DNA from: Acidobacteriota bacterium
GTDB lineage: Bacteria; Acidobacteriota; Terriglobia; Terriglobales; Acidobacteriaceae
NCBI GenBank assembly: GCA_019241535.1
Contig: JAFAWX010000371.1
Location: 1-49,036 of the forward strand
Direction: 5' to 3'
Length of the DNA stretch: 49,036 nt
Positions 35,855 through 46,334 of the stretch are shown here, one piece after another. Every line of letters starts with the position of its first letter. Position 1 is the first letter of the stretch. Below the pieces are notes generated by a model. It did no database searches. It was given only the letters and a program-made list of their open reading frames with translations, and was not told where the DNA came from. Both the position numbers and the translations under genes were made by a program.

Positions 35855-36907
35855 GTGGCTACCATATTTTATGAGCGCGACAGCAATCCCCAGGCATTAC
35901 GAGGCAAAACTATTGCCATCTTCGGCTATGGCAGCCAAGGGCATGCCCAGGCGCAAAACCTTCGCGACAGCGGCTATCACGTGATCATCGGCCTCGAGCC
36001 GACCCGGGGCAGCGCCCGCCAGGCCAAGGACGACGGGTTTACGGTCCTGGCTCCGGCCGAAGCGGCAAAACGGGCAGACTGGATTCAGATCCTCACGCCC
36101 GATGAGACGCAGGCAGCGGTTTATGAATCTGCGATCCGGCCAGGCCTGGTCAAAGGCAAGGTACTCGGATTCTCCCACGGTTTCAGTATTCATTTCCGCA
36201 CGATCGTTCCTCCCGCCGACGTGGACGTCGTCATGATCGCTCCGAAAAGCCCAGGGCACCTCCTGCGGAGGGTGTACCGGGAAGACCGGGGCGTCCCTTC
36301 TCTGATTGCCATCCAGCAGGATGCGAGCGGCCGAGCGCAGGAGCTTGCGCTTTGCTACGCCTACGGCATCGGCTCGACCCGCGCGGGGGTTCTCGAGACG
36401 ACTTTCAAGGAAGAGACCGAGAGCGACCTGTTTGGCGAGCAGGCCGTGCTCTGCGGGGGGCTGACCTCGCTCATGAAAAAAGGTTTTGAAACCCTGGTTG
36501 AAGCCGGATACCAGCCCGAGATTGCCTACTTCGAGTGTATCCACGAAATGAAGCTGATCGTTGATCTGATTTATGAAGGGGGGCTGGGGCGCATGCGCTA
36601 TTCGATTTCAAACACTGCCGAATACGGCGATCTAACCCGTGGGCCGAAGGTGGTTGGCGACGAGACTCGGACGGCGATGAAAAAGATCCTGGCCGACGTC
36701 CAGAGCGGCGCGTTTGCCCGCGAGTGGATCGAGGAGAACAGAACCGGGGCGGCGAAATTTGCCGGACTGCGCGAGGCCGAGAAGCAGCACCCGGTCGAGA
36801 AAGTCGGGGCAAGCCTGCGCCGAATGATGTCGTGGCTCGAGCCCGACGCCGGTAAACAGGCGGCGCGGGCAGAGGCCGCCGGCCAAAAACAGGTGGTGAA
36901 TGCTTAA
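35855..36907 (+). CDS. ilvC: Ketol-acid reductoisomerase
   Basis: [95 protein letters not shown] start with SD. Confidence 0.97.
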   Translation: MATIFYERDSNPQALRGKTIAIFGYGSQGHAQAQNLRDSGYHVIIGLEPTRGSARQAKDDGFTVLAPAEAAKRADWIQILTPDETQAAVYESAIRPGLVKGKVLGFSHGFSIHFRTIVPPADVDVVMIAPKSPGHLLRRVYREDRGVPSLIAIQQDASGRAQELALCYAYGIGSTRAGVLETTFKEETESDLFGEQAVLCGGLTSLMKKGFETLVEAGYQPEIAYFECIHEMKLIVDLIYEGGLGRMRYSISNTAEYGDLTRGPKVVGDETRTAMKKILADVQSGAFAREWIEENRTGAAKFAGLREAEKQHPVEKVGASLRRMMSWLEPDAGKQAARAEAAGQKQVVNA

Positions 36908-38594
36908 GGGAGCAGAAGTATTTCTGCGCTGCCTGCGAGCGGAAGGCGTGGAGTTGGTCTTCGGCTATCCTGGCGGCGCGATAATGCCTCTATATGACGC
37001 CCTCGAGGGCAGTGGCATTCGCCACGTCCTCACCCGTCACGAGCAGGGGGCGGTCTTTGCCGCGGAAGGCCACGCGCGGGCGACGGGCGAGGTCGGGGTG
37101 GCGATCGCCACGAGTGGCCCGGGGGCAACCAACCTGGTGACGGGAATCGCCGATGCCAAGATGGATTCCGTGCCGCTGGTCTGCATCACCGGACAGGTGC
37201 GCAGCGCGCTCATCGGAAGCGATGCTTTTCAGGAAACCGACGTCTTTGGCCTGACTCTTTCTCTAACCAAGTGGAGCCGGCTGGTACGCTCGATCGCGGA
37301 AATTCCGGCCGTCATCGCCGAGGGATTTTACTGGGCCCGCGAAGGGCGACCGGGGCCGGTGGTAATTGACATTCCCACCGATTTTCTTAAGGCCAAGATA
37401 GAATTCTGCGGGCCGGCGAGCTTCACCCCCCGGCCTCGCCCGTCGACTTCCTCTGCCGCCACGGAATTTGCCCCGGGCGTCATCTCACTTCTTCAAAAGG
37501 CAACCCGGCCCGTGGCTCTGGTCGGAGCCGGAGTAAAACTCTCAGGCGCCGTTTCCCACTTGCGCCAGCTTCTCGATTCGATCAACGTCCCGGCTTTTGC
37601 CACCGTCCACGGCCTGGGGGCTGTCGTCCCCTCCCAGTCCTATTACCTGGGCATGGTCGGTATGCACGGGACCCGCGCCGCCAACATGGCACTGCACGAG
37701 ACTGATCTGCTACTGGTCTTCGGTGCCCGCCTTGACGACCGCGTTACCGGCGATCCCACCCGTTTTGCCCCGCACGCGAAGATCGTACACTTTGAAATCG
37801 ATCCCGCGCAGCTCGATCGCGTGCGTCCCTGCGAACTTGCGGTTCTCGGTAACCTGGCAGAGACCATTCCCAGCTTCAGAAAAGCCATCGAGAATGCCCC
37901 TCTGCCCGATTGGAGCGACTGGCGCCGGGTGGCGTGCGGTCCGGATCGGGCCGAACTCGATCCGCGCGGACTGGCGCAGCCTACAATCCGCTTCCTGGAC
38001 GAATTATTCGGCCGTTTGCCCGAGAACAGCGTGATTCTGGCCGATGTCGGACAACATCAGATGTGGGCGGCACAGCGCTACCGCTTCGCTGCCCCGCGCG
38101 GGTTCATCACCTCCGGAGGCCTGGGAGCGATGGGATTCGCGCTGCCGGCGGCCGTAGGCGTGCAGCTTTCAAAGCCGGCATCGACGGTTCTCTGTGTCTC
38201 CGGGGATGGCGGCTTTCAAATGAATATTCAGGAGCTCGCTACGGTGCGCCGTTTGAACCTACCGATCAAGATGGTTATTGTCGACAACAAATACCTGGGC
38301 ATGGTGCGTCAGTGGCAGCAGCTGTTTTATCAGCGCAACTACGCGGAAACCGACCTGAGCGACAACCCCGATTTTGTCGAGATCGCAAAGGCTTACCGCA
38401 TTAATGCCGTTCGCCTGAATGAGCAGGCCATGGACGACTATCCGGTCACCGGGCAGACGGCCGACCTGCTTGAGGGTTTTCTCGCCTCCCGTGAGCCGGA
38501 GCTGCTGGTATTTGATTGCGCTCCCGAGGCAAACGTTTATCCGATGGTTCCGGCGGGCGCCGCCTTGTCGGAGATGCTCTTTGAGGAAGAATAA
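36900..38594 (+). CDS. ilvB: Acetolactate synthase large subunit
   Basis: [110 protein letters not shown]. Confidence 0.97.
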   Translation: MLKGAEVFLRCLRAEGVELVFGYPGGAIMPLYDALEGSGIRHVLTRHEQGAVFAAEGHARATGEVGVAIATSGPGATNLVTGIADAKMDSVPLVCITGQVRSALIGSDAFQETDVFGLTLSLTKWSRLVRSIAEIPAVIAEGFYWAREGRPGPVVIDIPTDFLKAKIEFCGPASFTPRPRPSTSSAATEFAPGVISLLQKATRPVALVGAGVKLSGAVSHLRQLLDSINVPAFATVHGLGAVVPSQSYYLGMVGMHGTRAANMALHETDLLLVFGARLDDRVTGDPTRFAPHAKIVHFEIDPAQLDRVRPCELAVLGNLAETIPSFRKAIENAPLPDWSDWRRVACGPDRAELDPRGLAQPTIRFLDELFGRLPENSVILADVGQHQMWAAQRYRFAAPRGFITSGGLGAMGFALPAAVGVQLSKPASTVLCVSGDGGFQMNIQELATVRRLNLPIKMVIVDNKYLGMVRQWQQLFYQRNYAETDLSDNPDFVEIAKAYRINAVRLNEQAMDDYPVTGQTADLLEGFLASREPELLVFDCAPEANVYPMVPAGAALSEMLFEEE

Positions 38595-38639
38595 TTTCGG
38601 CCCGGCGGTACTAGGCACTCGATCGAGGGAGGGTAAACA

Positions 38640-38954
38640 ATGCAGGCTTTTCACATCTATTACGGCAACACGCAGGGCACGCTGATGCGGATTCTAACGG
38701 CAGTTTCACGGCGGGGAATCGACATGCCTTATGTGCATGCCTTGGCAGTAGGCGGGCGACACCGCGCCGATCTCCTGCTCGAGGTCAACGGCAAGCAGTC
38801 CGGCCAACTCTGTCGGGACTGGCACGCGATCGTCGACGTCAGCGAAATCCGTACGGGTGTCCCCTCGCCCGAGATGATCGAGCACGGCGAAGAATTGGCT
38901 GCCCGCCCCTCCTCCGCTCCCGACGCTCGCTCGGCCATGGCTGGCACAGCCTGA
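38640..38954 (+). CDS. Short ACT-domain protein, probable acetolactate synthase regulatory (small) subunit, IlvM-like
   Basis: 104 aa; GTLMRILTAVSRRGIDMPYVHALAVGGRHRADLLLEV; follows ilvB directly. Confidence 0.75.
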   Translation: MQAFHIYYGNTQGTLMRILTAVSRRGIDMPYVHALAVGGRHRADLLLEVNGKQSGQLCRDWHAIVDVSEIRTGVPSPEMIEHGEELAARPSSAPDARSAMAGTA

Positions 38955-38986
38955 TGCATCCCTCAGCTTAGCCGCACGACTCTTGC

Positions 38987-40948
38987 CTACGATCCGCCGC
39001 CTTTTAAATATTTGTCGAACCAGGCCACGGTCCGCTCGATAGCATCAATGCGGTTCTCTCTTTTTGAAAAGCCGTGACCTTCGTTCGCGTAGTAGTGGGA
39101 ATCAACCGTCTTATGGTCTTGCTTCAGCAGGTCCACAACCTGTTCGGCCTCCTCTTTGGGAACACGCGGGTCGTTGTCGCCCTGCAGAACCAGAAGCGGA
39201 GCCTTTACGTTGTGAATGTAGGTGATCGGCGAATCGGCTTCGTACACCTTGCGGTCTTTTTCGGGATCGCCCAGTAGGCTCTTTTCGTATTCCTTGAGCA
39301 GCGCGTCCTCGTGTTGAAGCATGCTGAACCAATTGATAATCCCAAACTGCTCGACCCCGGCCGCCCACACGTTGGGCCTTTTGCCGAGCGCCATCATGGT
39401 CATATAACCGCCGTAGGAGCCGCCGGTAATTCCGATTTTTTGGGGATTGACGTAACCGGTGGCTTCGAGAAACTTTGCCGCATAGACCTCATCCTCGAGA
39501 TCGCCCCCGCCGAGATCCTTATAATTAGCCCGCTGGAAGTCGATGCCGTAGCCGCTCGAGCCACGAACATTCGGAGCGATTGCGATATAGCCGCGCGAGA
39601 CGAGCGCCGCCACCTGGGGGTTCCAGGCGTCAAGCACCTGTCCGGTCGGCCCACCGTGCGGTAAAACCAACGCCGGGTTTGTACCGTCCCGCTGCAAATT
39701 GAACGGAACCCACAGGAAGGCACTGATGGTTTTGCCGTCGAAAGTCTTATAGTGAACCAGCTGGGCGGAGGGTAAGGGCGTAGTCTGGAGGCTGGCGATG
39801 GCCGAGAACGTCAGCTGGCTGGGTTGGCGGTCGGCGAGATTGTAGATCCAGACATCGCCCGGCTTGCTTGAGCTCGTATGGATGGCCAGCAGGCGGTCGC
39901 CCCCAGGGGAGAAAGGTGTCGGATTGCCCGAAAAGTAGTTCAGCCCCGACGGCAGGCCGATCTTTTCGCCCTTCATTGTGCTGCTGCTGGCAAGGTAGGC
40001 GTCGTTGCGCCCGTCTTCATCGATGGTGTAGGTAAATGCACGTCCATCAGGCGAAAAATTGCCGGCCCCAGCCTGCCACATCGTTTCCGTAACCCAGGTC
40101 AGCTTTTTCGTCGAAACATCGAGGAAGGCGATATTGTCGAACCCATTCTTTGCGTTCGAGGTGAGCAGCAGGGTTTTACCATCGGGCGAGAGCGAGCTGG
40201 CAGCATAAAGGATCTTTCCCTGGTGGGGCGTCAAATTTTCTTGTTTGCCGGCGGCAACATCGATCGCATACACATCGGCCTCCGATTGTCCGCTGATCTC
40301 CCCTCGCGTGGCAAAGATCGTTTGGTCGTCGGCACTCCATGCGGCAGCTGACCAGGTGCGGTTCTTGCTTTCCTCATTGGTCAGTTTGCGCACCTTTTTG
40401 GTTTGCCAATCGAGAAGCGCTATATCGTAGACCGGCGATTCCTTGGGCTTATAGCTGAGGGCCAGAATCTTGCCATCATGTGACCATAATGGGTGTTCTT
40501 CGCGAATTTCAGGCGTATTCGTCAAATTAACGGCGTTGCCGCCGCCGCTCGGCACGGCGTAAAGATCCCACATCTCATTGCCGCCCTTGTCCTGTTGGTA
40601 AACGATCCACTTTCCATCCGGCGACCAGGTCGCCCCGAACTGCCGTTCATCGGATTGGGTCAGCTGCAGCGGCCAGCCTCCCGAGGATTTCACCTTCCAC
40701 AGGTTCAGGCGTCCGGACATGTCGGTGGTGAAGACAACTTCGCGCCCATCCGGGGACCAGGCTGCGCCCATCGCCAAGCGGGTATAGTACAAATCCTCAA
40801 TTGGAACGGGGTGAGCCCCGGGATTTGATTCGGAGGTAACCGACTTTGGATCGGTGAGGACGCGACCCTCGGGAGACGAGGACGCAAGTAGAAAGGAGCA
40901 GAAAAGGGTTAACCGGAGTACTAAAACCGCTCGCACAGGGCTTCTCAT
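38987..40948 (-). CDS. S9 family (prolyl oligopeptidase-like) serine peptidase with N-terminal WD40-like/TolB propeller, secreted
   Basis: GITGGSYGGYMTMMA (nucleophile), LVLQGDNDPRVP (Asp), YYANEGHGF (His); repeated WSPDGK/SPDGR propeller motifs. Confidence 0.96.
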   Translation of the reverse strand: MRSPVRAVLVLRLTLFCSFLLASSSPEGRVLTDPKSVTSESNPGAHPVPIEDLYYTRLAMGAAWSPDGREVVFTTDMSGRLNLWKVKSSGGWPLQLTQSDERQFGATWSPDGKWIVYQQDKGGNEMWDLYAVPSGGGNAVNLTNTPEIREEHPLWSHDGKILALSYKPKESPVYDIALLDWQTKKVRKLTNEESKNRTWSAAAWSADDQTIFATRGEISGQSEADVYAIDVAAGKQENLTPHQGKILYAASSLSPDGKTLLLTSNAKNGFDNIAFLDVSTKKLTWVTETMWQAGAGNFSPDGRAFTYTIDEDGRNDAYLASSSTMKGEKIGLPSGLNYFSGNPTPFSPGGDRLLAIHTSSSKPGDVWIYNLADRQPSQLTFSAIASLQTTPLPSAQLVHYKTFDGKTISAFLWVPFNLQRDGTNPALVLPHGGPTGQVLDAWNPQVAALVSRGYIAIAPNVRGSSGYGIDFQRANYKDLGGGDLEDEVYAAKFLEATGYVNPQKIGITGGSYGGYMTMMALGKRPNVWAAGVEQFGIINWFSMLQHEDALLKEYEKSLLGDPEKDRKVYEADSPITYIHNVKAPLLVLQGDNDPRVPKEEAEQVVDLLKQDHKTVDSHYYANEGHGFSKRENRIDAIERTVAWFDKYLKGGGS

Positions 40949-41095
40949 AAAATCCCTTCGATTTTCAGATTTTCGGGATGGATTCTACACGAAACCTCGC
41001 TGCTATCCCTGCCATACGTGGCCCCGTTCATCTCCGGGCTCGCGGGCAAAATCAGGATCTGACGGCAATCGGTTGCTGATCTGATTTAGGGTCGG

Positions 41096-41950
41096 CTAAC
41101 TGGCCGTGTTCAGATCACGCGTGCGCTCTGCCAGGTAGGCGGACAAAGAACGCTGCCACGGTCGCATGCCAAGGCCCCAGCGGGCTAGACTCGAGGCCGA
41201 GAGAACCGAGTAGCGGGGCCTCTCGGCGGGACGTACGTACTTTTCGCTTGAGGTTGGCTTGATTTTGGTGTCAAAGCCTGCTTGGCGGACGATTTCACAT
41301 GCGAATTCGTGCCAGGAACACTCGCCTTCATTTGTGCAATGAATGATGCCGTGGGCTCCCGACCGGCAGAGGCGGACGATGGAGTCGGCCAGATCGAATG
41401 TGTAGGTCGGGCAGCCGTGCTGGTCGTCTACCACGTCGATTTCCTTGCGCCCGGCTGCCAGGCGCAGGATCGTATCGGGAAAGCACTTCCCGCCTGGACC
41501 GAAGAGCCATGAAGTGCGCACGATCGAGCACTCCGGCAATATCCGGCTGATCCTCTCTTCCGCCTCGGCCTTGGTTTTGCCGTACACGTTGATGGGATTG
41601 CGGGGATCGTCGATTTCATAGGGGGAAGGCTTCTTCCCGTCAAAGACATAGTCGGTGCTGACAAAAAGCATTTTGGCAGGCAAGCGCGCCGCTGCAGTTG
41701 CTACGTTCACAGCACCCCGAGTGTTTACTGCCGCGGCAAGCTGCGGGTTAAGCTCGCACCCGTCGACGTCCGTGTAGGCGGCTGCCAGAATAATCCAGTC
41801 GGGCTTGGTCTCGGAGATGGATTTTTCAACCTGTTGAGGATTGCGGATGTCGGCCTGCGCGCTCCCCAGGCCGATCACCTCGTCGCCCGTCCACTTGCGG
41901 AGCAATGCCTTGCCCAGCATGCCGGTCGCGCCAATGAGCAGTATTCGCAT
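41096..41950 (-). CDS. rfbD: dTDP-4-dehydrorhamnose reductase
   Basis: MRILLIGATGMLGKALL, VFVSTDYVFDG-like MLFVSTDYVFDGKKPSPYEIDDPRNPINVYGKTKAEAEERI, RTSWLFG. Confidence 0.94.
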   Translation of the reverse strand: MRILLIGATGMLGKALLRKWTGDEVIGLGSAQADIRNPQQVEKSISETKPDWIILAAAYTDVDGCELNPQLAAAVNTRGAVNVATAAARLPAKMLFVSTDYVFDGKKPSPYEIDDPRNPINVYGKTKAEAEERISRILPECSIVRTSWLFGPGGKCFPDTILRLAAGRKEIDVVDDQHGCPTYTFDLADSIVRLCRSGAHGIIHCTNEGECSWHEFACEIVRQAGFDTKIKPTSSEKYVRPAERPRYSVLSASSLARWGLGMRPWQRSLSAYLAERTRDLNTAS

Positions 41951-42124
41951 CCCTCACGCATTTTCAATGCGGCGAACGCCAGCGCAGGAATGATATTGAC
42001 GGGCAGCAGCCGCGTGCAAGTTACTGTGACCCATGGGGCGAAACAAACTCGGCGAGGCAGCTGCTCGCCCTCCCAGGTATAGAATAGAGGCCGTCAATTC
42101 TGCTAATGCCACCCGAGGTTAATC

Positions 42125-43717
42125 ATGGCTACGATTGAAGCTCCCGTGCGCCTGCATACGCGTCATGAAACCCCCTTCCGCAACGAACCAGCCGCCGATT
42201 TCAGCAAAAGCGATGTGGCCCGGGAAATGCGCCGTGCTCTTGATCAGGTCCGGGGACAGCTGGGACGCGAGTACGACCTCATCATCGGCGGCCATCGCGT
42301 CCGCACGACCGATAAGATCCACTCCTTCAATCCTGCTCGCCCCTCGGAGGTGGTCGGCATCCACCAGAGAGCCGGCCGAGAGCACGTTCAGCCGGCAATG
42401 GATGCAGCCCTTGAGGCTTTTTCGAGATGGAGCCGCACATCCTGGCAGGAGCGCATTTCCCTGCTTCTCCGCACCGCCGACCTGCTTCGTCAACGCAAGT
42501 TCGAGATGATGGCGTGGCTGGTTTACGAGGTAAGCAAGAACTGGGCCGAGGCCGATGCCGACATCGCCGAAACCATCGATTTTTGCGAGTTCTACGCCCG
42601 CGAGGCACATCGGCTGGCCCAGGCCAAGACCACTGTGCAACTGCCGGGCGAACACGATCAGCTCTTGTATATACCGCTTGGCGTCGGCGCCGTCATTCCA
42701 CCGTGGAATTTCCCCTGCGCGATCATGGCAGGAATGACCCTGGCCTCGATCGTTTCCGGCAACACCGTAATTCTGAAGCCCTCGAGCGATTCGCCCACGA
42801 TTGCCGCAAAGTTCCTAGAATTGCTCGAAGAAGCGGGCATGCCGGAAGGTGTGGTGAATTTCTGCCCGGGAGCCGGCGGCAGCTTCGGCGACGCCGTCGT
42901 CGCCCACCCGCGCACCCGCTACATTGCCTTCACCGGATCCCGCGAAGTGGGCCTGCGAATAAACCAGGTCGCGGCTGGACGTGCCGAGGGACAAATCTGG
43001 ATTAAACGCGCCATCCTCGAAATGGGCGGGAAAGATGCCATTGTCGTCGATGCCGACGCCGACCTGGATGCGGCGGTCGAGGGCGTGGCTTTATCCGCCT
43101 TCGGCTTTCAGGGGCAAAAGTGCTCGGCTTGCTCGCGTGCAATCATTGACGAACGCGTTTACGACAAATTTCTCGAGCGCCTCAAAGCCCGCGTTGAACG
43201 CATCTCGATTGGCGATCCTGCAGGCAACACCTACATGGGCGCAGTGATCAATGAAAACTCCATGAAGTCCATCCTGAACTACATCGAAATCGGGAGACGC
43301 GAGGGCCGGCTGATCACGGGCGGCGAGAGGGCGACCGAGGCAGGAGAGGGCTATTTTATTCGGCCCACGGTTATTGCCGACATCGCGCCCAAATCGAGGT
43401 TGGAGCAGGAAGAGATCTTTGGCCCGGTGCTCGCCGTCATCAAGTCGCGCAATTTCGAGCACGGATTGGCCATCGCCAACGATACCGAGTTCGGACTGAC
43501 AGGCGCCGTCTACAGCAGTTCCCGCCAGAAAATTGAACTGGCAAAACGCGAGTTCCACGTCGGCAATCTCTACCTCAACCGCAAATGCACGGGGGCCATC
43601 GTGGGCGCACATCCCTTTGGCGGGTTCAACATGTCGGGAACAGATTCGAAGGCGGGGGGTCCGGATTACCTGTACTTGTTTACCCAGGCGAAATCGGTCG
43701 CAGAAAAAATCACTTAA
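42125..43717 (+). CDS. 1-pyrroline-5-carboxylate (L-glutamate gamma-semialdehyde) dehydrogenase
   Basis: FRNEPAADFSK, GVGAVIPPWNFPCAIMAGM, EMGGKDAIVVDADADLDAAVEG, FGFQGQKCSACSRAI, GGFNMSGTDSKAGGPDYL. Confidence 0.94.
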   Translation: MATIEAPVRLHTRHETPFRNEPAADFSKSDVAREMRRALDQVRGQLGREYDLIIGGHRVRTTDKIHSFNPARPSEVVGIHQRAGREHVQPAMDAALEAFSRWSRTSWQERISLLLRTADLLRQRKFEMMAWLVYEVSKNWAEADADIAETIDFCEFYAREAHRLAQAKTTVQLPGEHDQLLYIPLGVGAVIPPWNFPCAIMAGMTLASIVSGNTVILKPSSDSPTIAAKFLELLEEAGMPEGVVNFCPGAGGSFGDAVVAHPRTRYIAFTGSREVGLRINQVAAGRAEGQIWIKRAILEMGGKDAIVVDADADLDAAVEGVALSAFGFQGQKCSACSRAIIDERVYDKFLERLKARVERISIGDPAGNTYMGAVINENSMKSILNYIEIGRREGRLITGGERATEAGEGYFIRPTVIADIAPKSRLEQEEIFGPVLAVIKSRNFEHGLAIANDTEFGLTGAVYSSSRQKIELAKREFHVGNLYLNRKCTGAIVGAHPFGGFNMSGTDSKAGGPDYLYLFTQAKSVAEKIT

Positions 43718-43726
43718 GAGGTCAAG

Positions 43727-44902
43727 CTAAGGGCGCCCGAGGACCAGCTTGGCGATGGTCGAAAGCTGCATGTTGGAGGTGCCTTCGTAGATCTTTCCAA
43801 TCTTCGCGTCCCGCCAATACTTTTCAACCGGATAGTCTTTCGTAAAACCGTAGCCACCAAAAATCTCGACAGCTAAGGAGGCCACGCGCTCGGCCACCTG
43901 GGAGGAAAACAGTTTCGCCATCGCCGCCTCCTTCACGAACGGTATCCCCGCATCCTTCATGCGGGCGGCGTTATAGACGAGCAAGCGCGCGGCCTCGATC
44001 GAAGTCGCCATCTCGGCCAACTGGAACTGAATGCCCTGAAACTCGGCGATCGCCTTGCCGAATTGTTTTCGCTCCTGGGCATATTTGCTGGCCGCTTCCC
44101 AGGCGCCCCGGGCGATGCCGAGCATCTGCGCGCCGATACCGATTCGGCCTTCGTTCAGCGTTTCGATCGCAATCTTATAACCTTTGCCCACTTCTCCCAG
44201 AACGTTCTCTGCCGGTACGCGGCAGTCCTCGAGAATCAATTCGCAGGTAGAAGAGGCGCGGATGCCAAGTTTGTCCTCCTTTTTTCCGACGCTAAAACCG
44301 GGATAATCTTTCTCGACGATAAAGGCGGTGATTCCCTTGTATCCGGCAGCGGGATCGACGGTCGCAAAAAGAACGAATAGGCCTGCTTCTTTGCCGTTCG
44401 TGATCCACAGCTTACGCCCATTCAGGTGGTAGTCGCCCCCCGTCGACTGTGCCCGGGTGGAGAGGGCAAAAGCATCGGAGCCCGAACCCGCCTCGCTCAG
44501 CGCATACGCCCCGAGTGTGCCATTCGCCATCCCCGGCAAGTAGCGTTTTTTCTGTTCCGGGCTGGCCCAGCGCAGCAGGGCGTTATTAACCAGCGTATTC
44601 TGCACATCGACGACAACGCCGGCCGACGCGTCAGCGCGTGAAAGTTCTTCGACCGCAAGAATGGCCTCAAAGAACCTGCCCCCCGCGCCGCCATACTGTT
44701 CAGGCACCTCAATCGCCATCAGGCCGAGCTGAAAGAACTGTTCAATCAGGCCCGGATCAAAGACACCCTTCTCGTCCATTTCCTTGGCCAGGGGACGAAC
44801 CTTCTCATCGGCAAACTGGCGAACATTATCGCGGAACAGCAGTTCGTCTTCGCTAAGGGAGGTTAAGGGGGTGGGCGGCGACTCTAGGGCGGTCTCGGGC
44901 AT
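43727..44902 (-). CDS. Acyl-CoA dehydrogenase (short/branched-chain type)
   Basis: YALSEAGSGSDAFAL, WITNGKEAGLFVLFA, QVAERVASLAVEIFGGYGFTKDYPVEKYWRDAKIGKIYEGTSNMQL. ATG at 44902 (MPETALESPP) likely; ORF opens at 44941. Confidence 0.95.
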   Translation of the reverse strand: MPETALESPPTPLTSLSEDELLFRDNVRQFADEKVRPLAKEMDEKGVFDPGLIEQFFQLGLMAIEVPEQYGGAGGRFFEAILAVEELSRADASAGVVVDVQNTLVNNALLRWASPEQKKRYLPGMANGTLGAYALSEAGSGSDAFALSTRAQSTGGDYHLNGRKLWITNGKEAGLFVLFATVDPAAGYKGITAFIVEKDYPGFSVGKKEDKLGIRASSTCELILEDCRVPAENVLGEVGKGYKIAIETLNEGRIGIGAQMLGIARGAWEAASKYAQERKQFGKAIAEFQGIQFQLAEMATSIEAARLLVYNAARMKDAGIPFVKEAAMAKLFSSQVAERVASLAVEIFGGYGFTKDYPVEKYWRDAKIGKIYEGTSNMQLSTIAKLVLGRP

Positions 44903-44963
44903 CAGAAGGACTCTCGCTTGCCGGCAAGGAAATTCTAGCACCGAACAGAACCGGACAAGCTGA

Positions 44964-45884
44964 TCAGCTTTGCGGCGAGGATTGCGCTCCGTGGACCAAC
45001 TTCAGCGGATCGCCCCGGAGTATCCGTTTGATCTGCATGCGGGCATGTACCGACCAGGGGCCCGTGCCGTCAAGTTTTACGTAGGCCTGCCAGTGCTTGA
45101 GCGCTTTTCGAGGCTCGCGGATTTTTTCGTACGCAAGAGCCAGATTGTAGTGCGCATCGGCATAGGTAGGGGCAAGCTGCAAAGCGGTGAGATAGGCCTG
45201 GACGGCCTCGCCCACGCGGCCGGTTTCGTCGAGTACGTTGGCGAGATCAAAATGCGCCAGTGCGTAGCGCGAATCGGTCGCCAGAGCCCGGCGATAATGT
45301 TCTTCAGCCGACTTATAATCCTGGCGATTATAGTAAAGAGTGCCCAGATTGATGTGCGCCGCCGCGTGCTTCGGGTCGAGTTCGAGTACGCGTTTGTAAA
45401 CGGCCATGGCCTGCATCTGCTTGCTGGGATCTTCCTCCAGGGCCACCCCTCGGGTGAACAGTTCCGCTACATCTCCTGAAACTTCCTCGTTCGCGACCGG
45501 CAAGTTAAATTTCCTGACCACGGGCACGCTGGCGACGACCTTTTCTTCCGGTGAGAAGTCAAGCATGAACTGTCCCGCAATGGGCTCGAGAAGTTTGCCA
45601 TCATGGCGAAAGGCGACGCGATGACGCCCGCTGCTAAAGGCGCTGGCCTCGAGCAGTGGATTTTCCATACCCGCGGCCTGTTTGCGCATAGCCGTAAGCG
45701 ACTGCTGAATCTGTCTGGGACGCACGCGCCGGGCACACAAATCGCGGACTTTTTTGACCTGCAGGAGATCGAAAAAGCTGTAGCTTTCAGCCGATGAGAT
45801 CAGACCCATCTTCTCCCATCCCGCAAGCTGCCTCGCGGTCAGGCGGAGGATGCGAATCAAATCTTCTCTGCTGTATCGGTACAC
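44964..45884 (-). CDS. MerR-type HTH domain fused to TPR repeats
   Basis: N-term YSREDLIRILRLTARQLAGWEKMGLISSAESYSFFDLLQVKKVRDLCARRVRPRQIQQSLTAMRK is MerR-like; C-term AAAHINLGTLYYNRQDYKSAEEHYRRALATDSRYALAHFDLANVLDETGRVGEAVQAYLTALQLAPTYADAHYNLALAYEK is TPR. Confidence 0.88.
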   Translation of the reverse strand: MYRYSREDLIRILRLTARQLAGWEKMGLISSAESYSFFDLLQVKKVRDLCARRVRPRQIQQSLTAMRKQAAGMENPLLEASAFSSGRHRVAFRHDGKLLEPIAGQFMLDFSPEEKVVASVPVVRKFNLPVANEEVSGDVAELFTRGVALEEDPSKQMQAMAVYKRVLELDPKHAAAHINLGTLYYNRQDYKSAEEHYRRALATDSRYALAHFDLANVLDETGRVGEAVQAYLTALQLAPTYADAHYNLALAYEKIREPRKALKHWQAYVKLDGTGPWSVHARMQIKRILRGDPLKLVHGAQSSPQS

Positions 45885-46334
45885 AGGTTGTAAACAACTC
45901 TGTGCACATTATCGAAAGCCAGTGTGGGCTTCGCAAGCGGAAAGTGGCATTTGCAGGTATCTTTTCCGGCAATGTTTGCAACCAGCGTGGTGCAGGGGGC
46001 TGTTGAACACTGTGGAAGATGGGCCCTGATTTGAAGGGCATTCGCGAGCCAGACGCACTTTATTAACTATTAAACCTACGCCCGCGGCCTTCTACAGATA
46101 CGCACCGTTCCTTAGTGGCGCGTATTACAAACGAACAAATAGGCAACCACGGCACCCGCATAACGGTAAGCGGGGCAACGCGGCGAAAGGCAAAACCGAC
46201 AATTCGACCGCCAAATCAGATAGCCCCGCAGAGATTGCTACAGCTTAGTCCTGGTAAATCTCAGAGCAACCCACCCGTCCACCTCCCCATCCGAAGCTCA
46301 GATCCAGGACTGCTGAACACCGGAGGAGCGTCCT

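Noticed and set aside
42427-43005. 192-aa + ORF in another frame of the aldehyde dehydrogenase
   Set aside because: Out-of-frame shadow of a conserved CDS.
46100-46320. GC-rich non-coding stretch before the small secreted protein, considered as a riboswitch (c-di-GMP-like)
   Set aside because: Could not match a known riboswitch core by eye; would need an Infernal/Rfam search.
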